DNA of 64,000 nucleotides from positions 62,001-126,000 of the forward strand of contig CATOSU010000005.1 of the NCBI GenBank assembly GCA_951812615.1. Direction: 5' to 3'. The translations under genes and the position numbers were made by a program. The DNA comes from an uncultured Paracoccaceae bacterium. GTDB taxonomy: Bacteria; Pseudomonadota; Alphaproteobacteria; Rhodobacterales; Rhodobacteraceae. Under the pieces are notes generated by a model. It was not told where the DNA came from. It did no database searches and saw nothing but the letters and a program-made list of their open reading frames with translations. Positions 48,368 to 57,163 of the stretch are shown here, one piece after another. Within the stretch, counting starts at the first letter, position 1, and every line of letters starts with the position of its first letter.

Positions 48368-51178
48368 TCATTTGCCGATCTTCCAGGTCAGGTTTTCCGG
48401 GCCGGTTCCCACCGGGGATTGAAGGGGGGGGAACGCGGGCCGGGCTTCCGCCGGCGGCGCTGTCTTTTCGATTTTGACCTTGAGGTCGAACCATGCGGCC
48501 TGTCCGGTCACCGGGTCGGAATTTGCCCAGCGCAGCCCGTCGCCGCGCGGCGGCAGCAATTCATGGATCAGATGGTTGAGCAGAAAGCCCCGGGTTGCTT
48601 CGGGAGCATTTTCGTCCAGCGCCCATGCGCCCTTGCGTTTGCCGATGGCGTTCCATGTCCAGACGGTGTTGTCGTTCAGCGCGGCCATTTCCATCACCGG
48701 CACCGTGATCTGGCCGTGGGGTGAGATGACACGGACCCAGTCGCCGTCTTCAAGCGCGTGTTCGCGCATCAGCCGGGTCGGCACATAGAGCGGGTTGCGG
48801 CCGTGGATCTGACGAAGCCAGGCGTTTTGGGTGCCCCAGCTGTGATACATGGCCATTGGCCGTTGGGTCAGCGCGTTAATCGTGTACCCGTCATTGCCGG
48901 TCTGATCGGTTTCGTACCAGATCGGGAGCGGGTCCATCTTTTCGCGGACCTGGTCACGCAGATGATCCGGAGGCTGTCGGTCGCCATGGCCTTCGGCGGC
49001 GCGTTGGAACCGGCGCATCGGTTCGACGTAGAGCTGAAACAGGTAGGGTTGCGGGCTGTCGTACAGGCCGAGCCCAACCGCCCAGTCCTGATAGGCAGTG
49101 TTCCACGGTTTGTAAAACTGCGCGGCATCCGGAATGTGTCCGATCCAGAAGCCGCCATTGCGGATATAGCTGTCGAGTTGGCCCTGGTTCGGTGCGCCGC
49201 GGCCATCGGTCAGGCCGGCGTCGCCCATTCGCCATCCGGCGAGCGGTCCGACGCCGGGACGGCGCTGGTGATTGGTGATGTAATCCGCGTAGTCGCTGTA
49301 TGTCGCGCTGCCGTCTTCGTTCGTGAAACCGGGCAGCTTCATCCGGTTGGCAAGCTGGACCAGAACCGTCTGAAAACCGCGCACGTCACGGTCCGGCTCG
49401 ACCACCGGCCAGCGGATGGCGTCGGCGGCGGCCTCGGCTTCGCAGATCGGACGGTCGAGAAGGGAAATACAGTCGTGACGTTCCAGATAGGTCGTGTCCG
49501 GAAGGATCAGGTCGGCATAGGCCACGGTTTCCGAAGAATAGGCGTCGGAATAGATGATGTGCGGTATGATGTAGTCGCCGTTTTCATCCGTGTCGGTCAG
49601 CATCTCCATCACGCCCGATGTGTTCATCGACGAGTTCCACGACATGTTGGCCATGTACATCAACAGGGTGTCGATCCGGTAGGGATCGCCAGCATGGGCG
49701 TTTGAGATGACCATGTGCATCAACCCGTGCGCGGACATCGGGTTTTCCCATGTAAACGCCTTGTCGATGCGGGCCGCGCTGCCGTCTGCTTTCAGCAGAA
49801 GGTCTTCGGGGCCGCGCACAAAGCCCAGATGCGGGCCGTCGAGCGGGCCGCCGGGGTTGACGCCAGAATGCGGCTTTGGATGCGCCTCGACAGGTTTGGG
49901 ATAGGGCGGCTTGAAGCGGAAACCGCCGGGAACCTCGACCGTGCCGAGAAGGATCTGCAGCACGTGCAGCGCACGGCAGGTCTGAAATCCGTTGGCGTGG
50001 GCGGATACCCCGCGCATCGCGTGAAAGCTGACCGGACGCCCTGTCATGGTCTTGTGGGTTTCGCCGCGGAAATCGGTCCATTCCTGGTCAAGCTCGAAAG
50101 CTTCGTCAAAGGCGACACGGGCCAGTTCGGCGGCAATTGCACGGATACGTTTTGCCGGGATGCCGCAGCGGTCCGACACCGCTTCCGGGGCATATTCCGC
50201 GTTCAGGTAGCGGTCCGCCATCAGGTGGAACACCGGTTTGTGAGTGATCCCGGCGTGCCGGTGTGTGGCCGAGAGGTCAGGACAGACACCGGGTTGGTCA
50301 AATGGTGTCAGTTTTCCGGTGACACGGTCCACGACCAGCGGCTTGCCGTCCTCGTCACGCAGAAACAGCCCGTGTTCCGGGCTGTTGGGATCACTGTTCA
50401 CCAGCACCGGCGCATTGGTGAAGCGGGCGAGGTAGTCCAGATCGACCCTGCCGGCCTTCAACAGCACATGGACAAGTGACAGGACGAACAAACCGTCGGT
50501 GCCGGGTGAGATTCCGACCCAGTCGTCAGCGACAGCATTGTACCCGGTGCGGATCGGGTTCACACCGATGACCCGGGCACCGCGGGCCTTGATCTTGCCA
50601 ATGCCGATCTTGATCGGATTGCTGTCGTGATCCTCGGCCACGCCGAACAGCATGAACAGCTTGGTCCGGTCCCAGTCGGGTTGCCCGAATTCCCAGAAGG
50701 CCCCGCCCATCGTATAGATGCCCGCCGCCGCCATGTTGACCGAGCAGAAGCCGCCATGAGCGGCATAGTTGGGGGTGCCGAAATTCTGTGCCCAGAAGCT
50801 GGTGAAGGACTGTGACTGATCGCGCCCGGTGAAAAACGCCAGCTTCTCGGGAACCTGGCGCAGCGGTTCCAGCCAGCTGGTGGCGAGATCCAGCGCCTCG
50901 TCCCAGCTGATTTCCTCGAATTCGCCGGAACCGCGCGGGCCCACGCGTTTCAACGGCGCCCGCAGGCGGGATGGCGCATTGTGCTGCATGATCCCGGCGC
51001 TGCCCTTGGCGCAGAGCACGCCGCGGTTCACGGGATGGTCCCGGTTGCCTTCGATAAAGGCGACCTTGCCGTCCTTCATGTGCACGTTGATACCGCACCG
51101 GCAGGCACACATGTAGCAGGTGGTCTTGCGCACCTCGTCGGAGACAGGCGGCGATGTATTCAGTTCCGGCTGGCCCAT
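48368..51178 (-). CDS. soeA: Sulfite dehydrogenase molybdopterin subunit, SoeA type
   Basis: Molybdopterin-guanine-dinucleotide oxidoreductase of 936 residues. N-terminal [4Fe-4S] site CYMCACRC plus VLCAKG (Cys21, 24, 28, 56), then FFTGRDQSQSFTSFWAQNFG, the Mo-site region GGFCSVNMAAAGIYTMGGAF, DSNPIKIGIGKIKARGARVI and a C-terminal MopB-type domain (THGR-like; ISPHGQITVPVMEM). There is no twin-arginine signal: the protein starts MGQPELNTSP and reaches the cluster at residue 21. That separates it from DmsA and fits cytoplasmic SoeA, which oxidises sulfite to sulfate. AGGGG precedes the ATG at 51178. Confidence 0.85.
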   Translation of the reverse strand: MGQPELNTSPPVSDEVRKTTCYMCACRCGINVHMKDGKVAFIEGNRDHPVNRGVLCAKGSAGIMQHNAPSRLRAPLKRVGPRGSGEFEEISWDEALDLATSWLEPLRQVPEKLAFFTGRDQSQSFTSFWAQNFGTPNYAAHGGFCSVNMAAAGIYTMGGAFWEFGQPDWDRTKLFMLFGVAEDHDSNPIKIGIGKIKARGARVIGVNPIRTGYNAVADDWVGISPGTDGLFVLSLVHVLLKAGRVDLDYLARFTNAPVLVNSDPNSPEHGLFLRDEDGKPLVVDRVTGKLTPFDQPGVCPDLSATHRHAGITHKPVFHLMADRYLNAEYAPEAVSDRCGIPAKRIRAIAAELARVAFDEAFELDQEWTDFRGETHKTMTGRPVSFHAMRGVSAHANGFQTCRALHVLQILLGTVEVPGGFRFKPPYPKPVEAHPKPHSGVNPGGPLDGPHLGFVRGPEDLLLKADGSAARIDKAFTWENPMSAHGLMHMVISNAHAGDPYRIDTLLMYMANMSWNSSMNTSGVMEMLTDTDENGDYIIPHIIYSDAYSSETVAYADLILPDTTYLERHDCISLLDRPICEAEAAADAIRWPVVEPDRDVRGFQTVLVQLANRMKLPGFTNEDGSATYSDYADYITNHQRRPGVGPLAGWRMGDAGLTDGRGAPNQGQLDSYIRNGGFWIGHIPDAAQFYKPWNTAYQDWAVGLGLYDSPQPYLFQLYVEPMRRFQRAAEGHGDRQPPDHLRDQVREKMDPLPIWYETDQTGNDGYTINALTQRPMAMYHSWGTQNAWLRQIHGRNPLYVPTRLMREHALEDGDWVRVISPHGQITVPVMEMAALNDNTVWTWNAIGKRKGAWALDENAPEATRGFLLNHLIHELLPPRGDGLRWANSDPVTGQAAWFDLKVKIEKTAPPAEARPAFPPLQSPVGTGPENLTWKIGK

Positions 51179-51273
51179 GTGACCCCTTTCTGGCTTTTGC
51201 CACTCGATCAAAAAGATCGTCCTGCTGCAAGCGCCCCGGGGTAACGTTGTTCCGGAAAATCGGGATATTCAGG

Positions 51274-51298
51274 GAAACGGGCGCACACGGCCCGTTTC
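51274..51298 (-). terminator. Hairpin after DJ-1/PfpI gene
   Basis: GAAACGGGC / GCCCGTTTC 9-bp perfect stem with a 7-base loop, three bases past the stop of the DJ-1/PfpI gene. It has no U-run, so termination may be partial and soeA could receive readthrough. Confidence 0.5.
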
Positions 51299-51301
51299 GC
51301 T

Positions 51302-51922
51302 CTATTCCGCCGCCTGCGTGAGTGCTCCGACCTCGTGATGTACAATTTCAGTTCCCAGCACGGCCAGGTATTCGCGAATGAAGGCCGCCAGAGCCGTCCA
51401 GCCTTCGGCGGTGACCATGTTACCGTCCCGCAACGCCGCGGTTGGGCCGATGGGCACGTAGGTAGCATCGGTCAGCGCGACCTCGGGTTCCGTCGTGAAC
51501 AGACCCGACACACGCTTGCCCGCAATCACTTCGGGCACTGCGACCAGCACCTGCAGGCCGTGGCAGATTGCAGCGATCGGTTTGTCGTCGCGGTGGAATT
51601 CTCGCACGATTTCCCGAACCCGGGAATAGGTACGGATGTATTCGGGGCCGCGCCCGCCGGCGATATAGACGGAATCGTAATCGGCTGTATCGACAGTGTC
51701 GAAATCCTGCGTGACTTCCACGCCATGGCCGGTGTGTTCGATCCATGTCATCACACCATCGCGGAAATCATGCACGCTGGTCGTGACACGTTTACCTTTT
51801 TTCGTTTCAGGACAGATTATGTCGACCGAATGTCCGACGGCCTCCATCGCCTGTTGCACAACGAAAATCTCGTACTCTTCCGAGTACTCGCCGATCAGCA
51901 TCAGAATGCGCTTACCAGACAT
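51302..51922 (-). CDS. DJ-1/PfpI-family protein
   Basis: Protein of 206 residues with the class I glutamine-amidotransferase-like fold: RILMLIGEYSEEYEIFVVQQ at the start, SVYIAGGRGPEYIR in the middle, and the nucleophile elbow IAAICHGLQVLVAV with the conserved Cys. Family members include proteases, deglycase-like and isonitrile-hydrolase-like enzymes, so function is open. GGGAGGATGAACA precedes the ATG. Lies between citrate synthase (same strand, 61 bp upstream) and soeA, hence probably in the sulfonate regulon. Confidence 0.85.
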   Translation of the reverse strand: MSGKRILMLIGEYSEEYEIFVVQQAMEAVGHSVDIICPETKKGKRVTTSVHDFRDGVMTWIEHTGHGVEVTQDFDTVDTADYDSVYIAGGRGPEYIRTYSRVREIVREFHRDDKPIAAICHGLQVLVAVPEVIAGKRVSGLFTTEPEVALTDATYVPIGPTAALRDGNMVTAEGWTALAAFIREYLAVLGTEIVHHEVGALTQAAE

Positions 51923-51982
51923 TGTTCATCCTCCCAGATGTTTGCGGTAACATCGGCAAGATCGCAATGCGCGCTGTGCGAG

Positions 51983-53116
51983 TCAACGTTCGTCCATCGC
52001 CAAATAGGCCCGTTGTTCGGGACCATTATAGAGTGTCAGCGGCCGGATCAGGATATTGCCGCGCTGCTGTTCAAGGCATTGCACGATCCAACCGGGCATC
52101 CGTCCGATGGCAAAGATCGGCACATAGAGATCCATCGGGATGCCATGCAGCTGATAGATGACGCCGGAATAGAAATCGACGTTCACGTTCAGCCCGTGCC
52201 GTGCGTAGGGCTTCATCGCCTCGACGACACCCTGCAGGATTTCGTACCATTCCGGCGCGCCCATCTCTTCGCCCAGCATGCGGACGCCTTCGCGCATATG
52301 GCGTGCGCGGGGGTCTTCGGCGCGGTACACCCGATGTCCGAACCCGGTCACGGCCTCTTTCGCGGCACGTTTGGCTTTGACATAGGCGGCGGCGTTTTCG
52401 GGCTTGCCGATCTCGTGCACCATCTTCATCACGTCCTCAGCCGCGCCGCCATGGGCAGGGCCGGCGAGAGTGGACAGAGCGGTGACGATTGCGCCGTGCA
52501 GGTTGGCTTCGGTTCCGACGGTTACGCGGGCGGCAAAGGCCGACGCGTTCGCGCCGTGTTCCGCGTGCAGGATGAAATCCACATCTGCCAGCCGCGCGGC
52601 GCCGTCGGACGGTTTTTGACCTTTCAGCATCCAGAGCCAGTTTGCGGCATGGCTCAGGTCCGGGTCGGCCGGCACCGGGTCCCGACCGTTGCGGATCGCC
52701 TCGTGTGCCGCGATGATCATCGGCACCTGCGCGGTCAGGCGCAGGCCGTTCCTCAGAAACGCGTCTTCGCCGGTTTCCTGGCTGTCGGGATCCAGCGCGG
52801 CCAGCGCCGATACTGCCGTTCGCAGCACGTCCATCGGATGCCCGTCTTTGCAGGCGGCGATGATGTCAAACACCGCATTGGGCAGGGTGCGGCCCTCCTT
52901 CAGCGCCGCATCAAAGGTCGCCAGTTCGGACGCCGTCGGCAGCTCGCCGTGAATGAGCAGGTAGCAGACCTCTTCAAAAGTCGATTTCCTGGCGAGATCG
53001 TTGATCGAATAGCCCCGGTACAGAAGTTCGCCCTTGGCGCCGTCGATGTGGCTGACGCCGGATCGCTCAAAGTAGATACCCTTCAGACCACGGTTTATCT
53101 TGACGTTTTCGGACAT
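51983..53116 (-). CDS. Citrate synthase/2-methylcitrate synthase-like, short type
   Basis: Type I citrate synthase fold of 377 residues. Motifs: ELLYRGYSINDLARKSTFEE at the N terminus, catalytic His in HGANASAFAARVT (AEHGANAS), catalytic His in VTGFGHRVYRAEDPRARHM, and catalytic Asp in NVNVDFYSGVIY. The length is typical of the short citrate/methylcitrate synthase group, whose members differ in use of acetyl- and propionyl-CoA. AAGGAG is six bases before the ATG. Head-to-head with pta across only 36 bp, it is well placed to consume acetyl-CoA formed from sulfoacetaldehyde. Confidence 0.9.
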   Translation of the reverse strand: MSENVKINRGLKGIYFERSGVSHIDGAKGELLYRGYSINDLARKSTFEEVCYLLIHGELPTASELATFDAALKEGRTLPNAVFDIIAACKDGHPMDVLRTAVSALAALDPDSQETGEDAFLRNGLRLTAQVPMIIAAHEAIRNGRDPVPADPDLSHAANWLWMLKGQKPSDGAARLADVDFILHAEHGANASAFAARVTVGTEANLHGAIVTALSTLAGPAHGGAAEDVMKMVHEIGKPENAAAYVKAKRAAKEAVTGFGHRVYRAEDPRARHMREGVRMLGEEMGAPEWYEILQGVVEAMKPYARHGLNVNVDFYSGVIYQLHGIPMDLYVPIFAIGRMPGWIVQCLEQQRGNILIRPLTLYNGPEQRAYLAMDER

Positions 53117-53152
53117 AGCTGTCTCCTTCCCGATGGGTATACCGAGGCATAC

Positions 53153-54004
53153 ATGTCAATAATCGAAAAAATATTTGAAGAGGCACAAGCGCGTTCGGCT
53201 CGTGTCGTTCTGCCGGAACTGGACGACGCGCGCGTCGCCTCGGCCGCTGAAGAAATGGTGTCGCGGGGCATCTGCGAACCGGTCGCGCTGGGCGATGTGA
53301 CCGAGGCGCAGGTTGTCGCACTGGTCGCCGCACGTGGACTGAAAGAACCGCTGGCCCGGCGAATGCTGTCACGTCCGCTGTACCGGGCCGCCGCAATGGT
53401 CGCAGCGGGCGAAGCGGACGCCATGGTGGCCGGTGCGGACAGTCCTACAAAACGGGTGATCGAGGCCGCGTCGATTGCCATCGGTCTGACCGACGGTGTC
53501 GCAACACCGTCGTCCTTCTTCCTGATGCTGTTTCCGGATGGCCGGGAAATGATCTGGGCGGATTGCGCAGTCAACGTGACGCCCTCGGCGGAGGAGCTGG
53601 CAGACATAGCCCGTGCATCGGTTGCGTCCTGCAAGGCGTTGCTCGGGCCGGCGCGTCCGGCGCTGTTGTCGTTTTCAACCGGCAGCAGCGGACAAGGGGA
53701 CAGCGTTGAACGCGTCCGCGCGGCTGCCGAAGCCACGGGGTTTACCGGCCCGGTGCAGGCCGACGCCGCGCTGAACGCAACCGTCGCTGCAAAGAAAGGT
53801 TTGGGACAGGGCGACGCGAACGTGCTCATCTTCCCAGATCTCGATTCGGGCAACATCGGATACAAGTTGGCCCAGGAACTGGCAGGCGCACAGGCTTTGG
53901 GACCGTTCCTGCAGGGTTTCCGCAAACCGGTCTGCGACCTGTCCCGCGGTGCGACAGTCGAAGACATCGTTGCTGCAACGGCAGTTTCGGTCGCGATGGG
54001 GTGA
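53153..54004 (+). CDS. pta: Phosphate acetyltransferase
   Basis: PTA/PTB-family enzyme of 283 residues, shorter than the roughly 330 of common Pta proteins, converting acetyl phosphate and CoA to acetyl-CoA. Motifs: RVVLPELDDARVASAAEEM, GEADAMVAGADSPTKRVIE, SFFLMLFPDGREMIWADCAV, KGLGQGDANVLIFPDLDSGN and LGPFLQGFRKPVCDLSRGAT. CGAGG lies six bases before the ATG. It is the only plus-strand gene of the sulfonate set, divergent from citrate synthase and convergent with ackA. Such Pta genes normally accompany xsc. Confidence 0.93.
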   Translation: MSIIEKIFEEAQARSARVVLPELDDARVASAAEEMVSRGICEPVALGDVTEAQVVALVAARGLKEPLARRMLSRPLYRAAAMVAAGEADAMVAGADSPTKRVIEAASIAIGLTDGVATPSSFFLMLFPDGREMIWADCAVNVTPSAEELADIARASVASCKALLGPARPALLSFSTGSSGQGDSVERVRAAAEATGFTGPVQADAALNATVAAKKGLGQGDANVLIFPDLDSGNIGYKLAQELAGAQALGPFLQGFRKPVCDLSRGATVEDIVAATAVSVAMG

Positions 54005-54038
54005 GACCGGGTCAGCGCGATGCCTTGTTGGTGATCAC

Positions 54039-55199
54039 TCATGCGGCCTCCATCAGCGTCAGCGCGTCGCGGGCGATCATCTCTTCTTCCCGAGCCGGAG
54101 CGACCCAGACGGCAACTTTGGAACTGACCGCATGCAGCCGGGTTTCGTTGCGGTGATTGGCATCTGGGTTGGTGCGCACACCGATCCACTCCAGCCCCCG
54201 CAGGATCCGGGCCCGCACGCCCAGCGCGTTTTCACCGATGCCGCCGGTGAAGGCGATCGCGTCGAGCCCTTCCATTGCCGCAATCAGACTGCCGGCATGC
54301 CGCAGTGACCAATAGCAGAAGTGTTCGACAGCAAAATCACTGTCGGCGCTGTGATCCATCACAAGGTTGCGCATGTCGGACTTGCCGCCCGACAGGCCCA
54401 GCAGTCCGCTTTCGTGGTTCAGGATCGCCTTCGTTCGCTCCAGTCCATAATCTTCGACCAATCGCAGGACCGCGTTCGCATCAATTCCGCCCGAACGCGT
54501 CCCCATCGTCAGGCCGTCCAGCGGCGAATATCCCATCGTGGTCGCCACCGACCGGCCATTGTGGATTGCGCAGAGCGATGCGCCGTTGCCCAGATGGAAG
54601 GCCAGCAATCGCGAAGGCAGTGGCGCGCCGCTGAGCTCCGGCAGGCAGCGCACCAGCGAAGCGTATGACAACCCATGAAACCCATAGCGGCGAATACCGC
54701 TGGTTTCCATCATCCGCGGGATTGCGTACCGCGTGGCGACATCCGGATTGGTCGAGTGAAACGCCGTGTCGAAACTGGCGAATTGCGGCAGATCTGGCGC
54801 CAGTTCGGTCAGCGTGTCGATGGCTTCCAGATTGTGCGGATTGTGCAGCGGAGCCAATGGCGAGCAGGCCGCAATCTGGTTTCGCGCGTCCGCGGTGATA
54901 CGGACCGGCTGCGACAGCTTGCGCCCGCCATGAACGACCCGATGAGCGGCGGCGCGCAGATTCTCCACGGACACCCCGCGTTTGCGAAGACCGGCCAGCA
55001 CCGCCGTCAAGGCCGCCCGGTGATCGATCAAGGGCAGGTCCGACTTTTCGTCATCGAACTGAATGAAGGATTGTCCGCCGATCCCGGCCGCGATCCCGGC
55101 GTGGCTCTGGACAAAGCCGGGGCCAAACACCGCGAACTTAATGGACGAAGAACCGGCGTTCAGGACCAGAATCTCTCCTGTATCGCCGGTTCCTGGCAT
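54039..55199 (-). CDS. ackA: Acetate kinase
   Basis: ASKHA-fold kinase of 386 residues interconverting acetyl phosphate and acetate with ADP/ATP. Motifs: LVLNAGSSSIKFAVF, AHRVVHGG, FDTAFHSTNP, YGFHGLSYASL, FHLGNGASLCAI, TMGYSPLDGLTMGTRSGGID and FTGGIGENA. Four bases downstream of xsc, so the two form an operon. Together with Pta it gives the cell two exits for acetyl phosphate: ATP plus acetate, or acetyl-CoA. Many xsc loci carry only pta, so the linked kinase is notable. Confidence 0.96.
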   Translation of the reverse strand: MPGTGDTGEILVLNAGSSSIKFAVFGPGFVQSHAGIAAGIGGQSFIQFDDEKSDLPLIDHRAALTAVLAGLRKRGVSVENLRAAAHRVVHGGRKLSQPVRITADARNQIAACSPLAPLHNPHNLEAIDTLTELAPDLPQFASFDTAFHSTNPDVATRYAIPRMMETSGIRRYGFHGLSYASLVRCLPELSGAPLPSRLLAFHLGNGASLCAIHNGRSVATTMGYSPLDGLTMGTRSGGIDANAVLRLVEDYGLERTKAILNHESGLLGLSGGKSDMRNLVMDHSADSDFAVEHFCYWSLRHAGSLIAAMEGLDAIAFTGGIGENALGVRARILRGLEWIGVRTNPDANHRNETRLHAVSSKVAVWVAPAREEEMIARDALTLMEAA

Positions 55200-55203
55200 T
55201 GGA

Positions 55204-56979
55204 TCAAACCTGCTGCGGTTGCATATCCGCCGGATCGATCCCAGCCACTTCGACCGGTTTTTTCATCGCATCCCGGCGGAACGGTTCACCCAGTTCCTGG
55301 TTGATCATCGCTTCGATCAGCGTGGTCGTGCCATTCTTCATCTGATCTTCGATCGCCTGGTTCAGGGCGGCGGTCAGTTCATCCATCGTGCGGGCCACTA
55401 CACCTTTCAGGCCACAGGCCGTTGCGATGCCGGCATAGCTCACGCCTTCGTCCAGCTCGGTGCCGACGAAGTTGTCTTCATACCAGAGGGTCGAATTCCG
55501 TTTCTCGGCGCCCCACTGATAGTTGCGGAAAACAATTTGGGTTATCGGCGGCCATTCACCGCGTCCGATCGCCGTCAATTCCGTAACCGCGATGCCAAAG
55601 GCTCCATCGCCCGAGAACCCGACAACCGGCACGTCGGGGCGGCCGATCTTGGCGCCGACAATCGATGGCAGACCATACCCGCAGGGGCCGAACAGGCCCG
55701 GCGCAAGGTACTTCCGGCCCTCTTCGAAGGACGGGTAGGCGTTGCCGATGGCACAGTTGTTGCCGATGTCCGAGGAAATGATCGCCTCGCGCGGCAGTGC
55801 CGACTGAATGGCACGCCATGCCATGCGGGGGCTCATCCAATCCGGTTTGTCCGCCCGTGCCCGTTCGTTCCATGTGGTGCCGGGATCGTCGTCTTCGTGG
55901 TCCATGCTGCTCAGTTGCTGCGCCCAGCGCGACTTGGTTTCACCGATCAGCGCCTTGCGCTCGGCCCGGCCGTCGTCACCTGCGGTGCCGGCAAGCCTTT
56001 CCAGCAGCGATGACGCAACTTTCTTCGCGTCACCGACAATGCCGACCGAGACCTTCTTGGTCAGCCCGATGCGGTCCGGGTTGATATCGACCTGAATGAT
56101 TGCGGCGTCCTTCGGCCAATAATCGATGCTGTAGCCCGGCAGGGTCGAAAACGGGTTCAAACGGGTGCCAAGGCACAGCACCACGTCCGCTTTGGAAATC
56201 AGTTCCATCCCGGCCTTGGATCCGTTGTACCCCAGCGGCCCGGCAAACAGCGGGTGCGAACCGGGAAACGCGTCATTGTGCTGATAGCCGACGCAGACAG
56301 GGGCATCCAGACGTTCGGCCAGCGCCATCGATTCCGGAATTGCACCGCCCAGAACGACACCGGCGCCGTTCAGGATGACCGGAAACTTGGCCGACGACAG
56401 AAGATCAGCGGCGTCACTCAGCGCCTGTTCCCCGCCCGAGGGACGTTCGAATTCCACAATGTCGGGGATCTCGATATCGATCACCTGCGTCCAGTAATCG
56501 CGCGGCACGTTGATCTGTGCGGGCGCGCTGGCGCGGCGGGCGTTGATGATGACCCTGTTCAGTACTTCGGCGATTCGCGACGGGTCGCGCACCTCTTCCT
56601 GATAGGCGACCATTTCCTTGAAGGCGTCCATCTGTTCGACTTCCTGAAATCCGCCCTGACCGATGGTCTTGTTGGCAGCCTGAGGGGTCACCAGCAACAG
56701 CGGCGTGTGGTTCCAGTAGGCGGTTTTTACGGCCGTCACGAAATTGGTGATACCGGGACCGTTCTGCGCGATCATCATGCTCATCTTGCCGGTGGCACGT
56801 GTGTATCCATCGGCCATCATCCCGCCGGAGCCTTCGTGGGCGCAGTCCCAGAACATGATTCCGGCCTTCGGAAACAGGTCCGAAATTGGCATGAAAGCGG
56901 ACCCGATGATACCAAAAGCATGTTCGATTCCATGCCGTTGCAGAGTTTTCACAAAGGCTTCTTCGGTGGTCATTTTCAT
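55204..56979 (-). CDS. xsc: Sulfoacetaldehyde acetyltransferase
   Basis: Thiamine-diphosphate enzyme of 591 residues that converts sulfoacetaldehyde and phosphate to acetyl phosphate and sulfite, the C-S cleavage step of taurine and isethionate catabolism. N-terminal GIEHAFGIIGSAFMPISDLF and WDCAHEGSGGMMADGYTRAT (with the conserved Glu), NVPRDYWTQVIDIEIP in the middle, and the TPP motif region VVGFSGDGAFGIAVTEL then FRNYQWGAEKRN. These regions match Xsc rather than acetolactate synthase. GGGGAG lies upstream. Two CTGGAC-like repeats precede it, suggesting TauR activation. Confidence 0.95.
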   Translation of the reverse strand: MKMTTEEAFVKTLQRHGIEHAFGIIGSAFMPISDLFPKAGIMFWDCAHEGSGGMMADGYTRATGKMSMMIAQNGPGITNFVTAVKTAYWNHTPLLLVTPQAANKTIGQGGFQEVEQMDAFKEMVAYQEEVRDPSRIAEVLNRVIINARRASAPAQINVPRDYWTQVIDIEIPDIVEFERPSGGEQALSDAADLLSSAKFPVILNGAGVVLGGAIPESMALAERLDAPVCVGYQHNDAFPGSHPLFAGPLGYNGSKAGMELISKADVVLCLGTRLNPFSTLPGYSIDYWPKDAAIIQVDINPDRIGLTKKVSVGIVGDAKKVASSLLERLAGTAGDDGRAERKALIGETKSRWAQQLSSMDHEDDDPGTTWNERARADKPDWMSPRMAWRAIQSALPREAIISSDIGNNCAIGNAYPSFEEGRKYLAPGLFGPCGYGLPSIVGAKIGRPDVPVVGFSGDGAFGIAVTELTAIGRGEWPPITQIVFRNYQWGAEKRNSTLWYEDNFVGTELDEGVSYAGIATACGLKGVVARTMDELTAALNQAIEDQMKNGTTTLIEAMINQELGEPFRRDAMKKPVEVAGIDPADMQPQQV

Positions 56980-57062
56980 CTGAGAGATCTCCCCGGAAAT
57001 GCGGAAAATCGGCCTGAACGCCGATTGTTTGAATATCGTTTAGGCACATGGTTCCGCATCAG

Positions 57063-57095
57063 ATAGGGCCAGTGTTATTGGCAGCTTAAGTCCAG
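57063..57095 (-). promoter_or_regulatory. Putative TauR-binding direct repeats upstream of xsc
   Basis: On the minus strand CTGGACTTAA (57095-57086) is followed 23 bases on, start to start, by CTGGCCCTAT (57072-57063). The first equals the CTGGACYTAA repeat described for Rhodobacter TauR; the second matches at the CTGG core. They lie about 85-116 bases before the xsc start codon. Confidence 0.65.
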
Positions 57096-57163
57096 TACGG
57101 AGCGGTCTGTGGTGATCTGGTCAGATTAATGCCAACCGGGGCAACCTGCAGAAGGCCGGGCGG

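Noticed and set aside
51335-54004. An 889-codon open frame on the plus strand ending with the pta sequence
   Set aside because: Everything before 53153 is antisense to the DJ-1/PfpI and citrate synthase genes, lacks domain-like sequence and is His/Arg/Gly-rich as expected for high-GC antisense frames. Only the last 283 residues are Pta.
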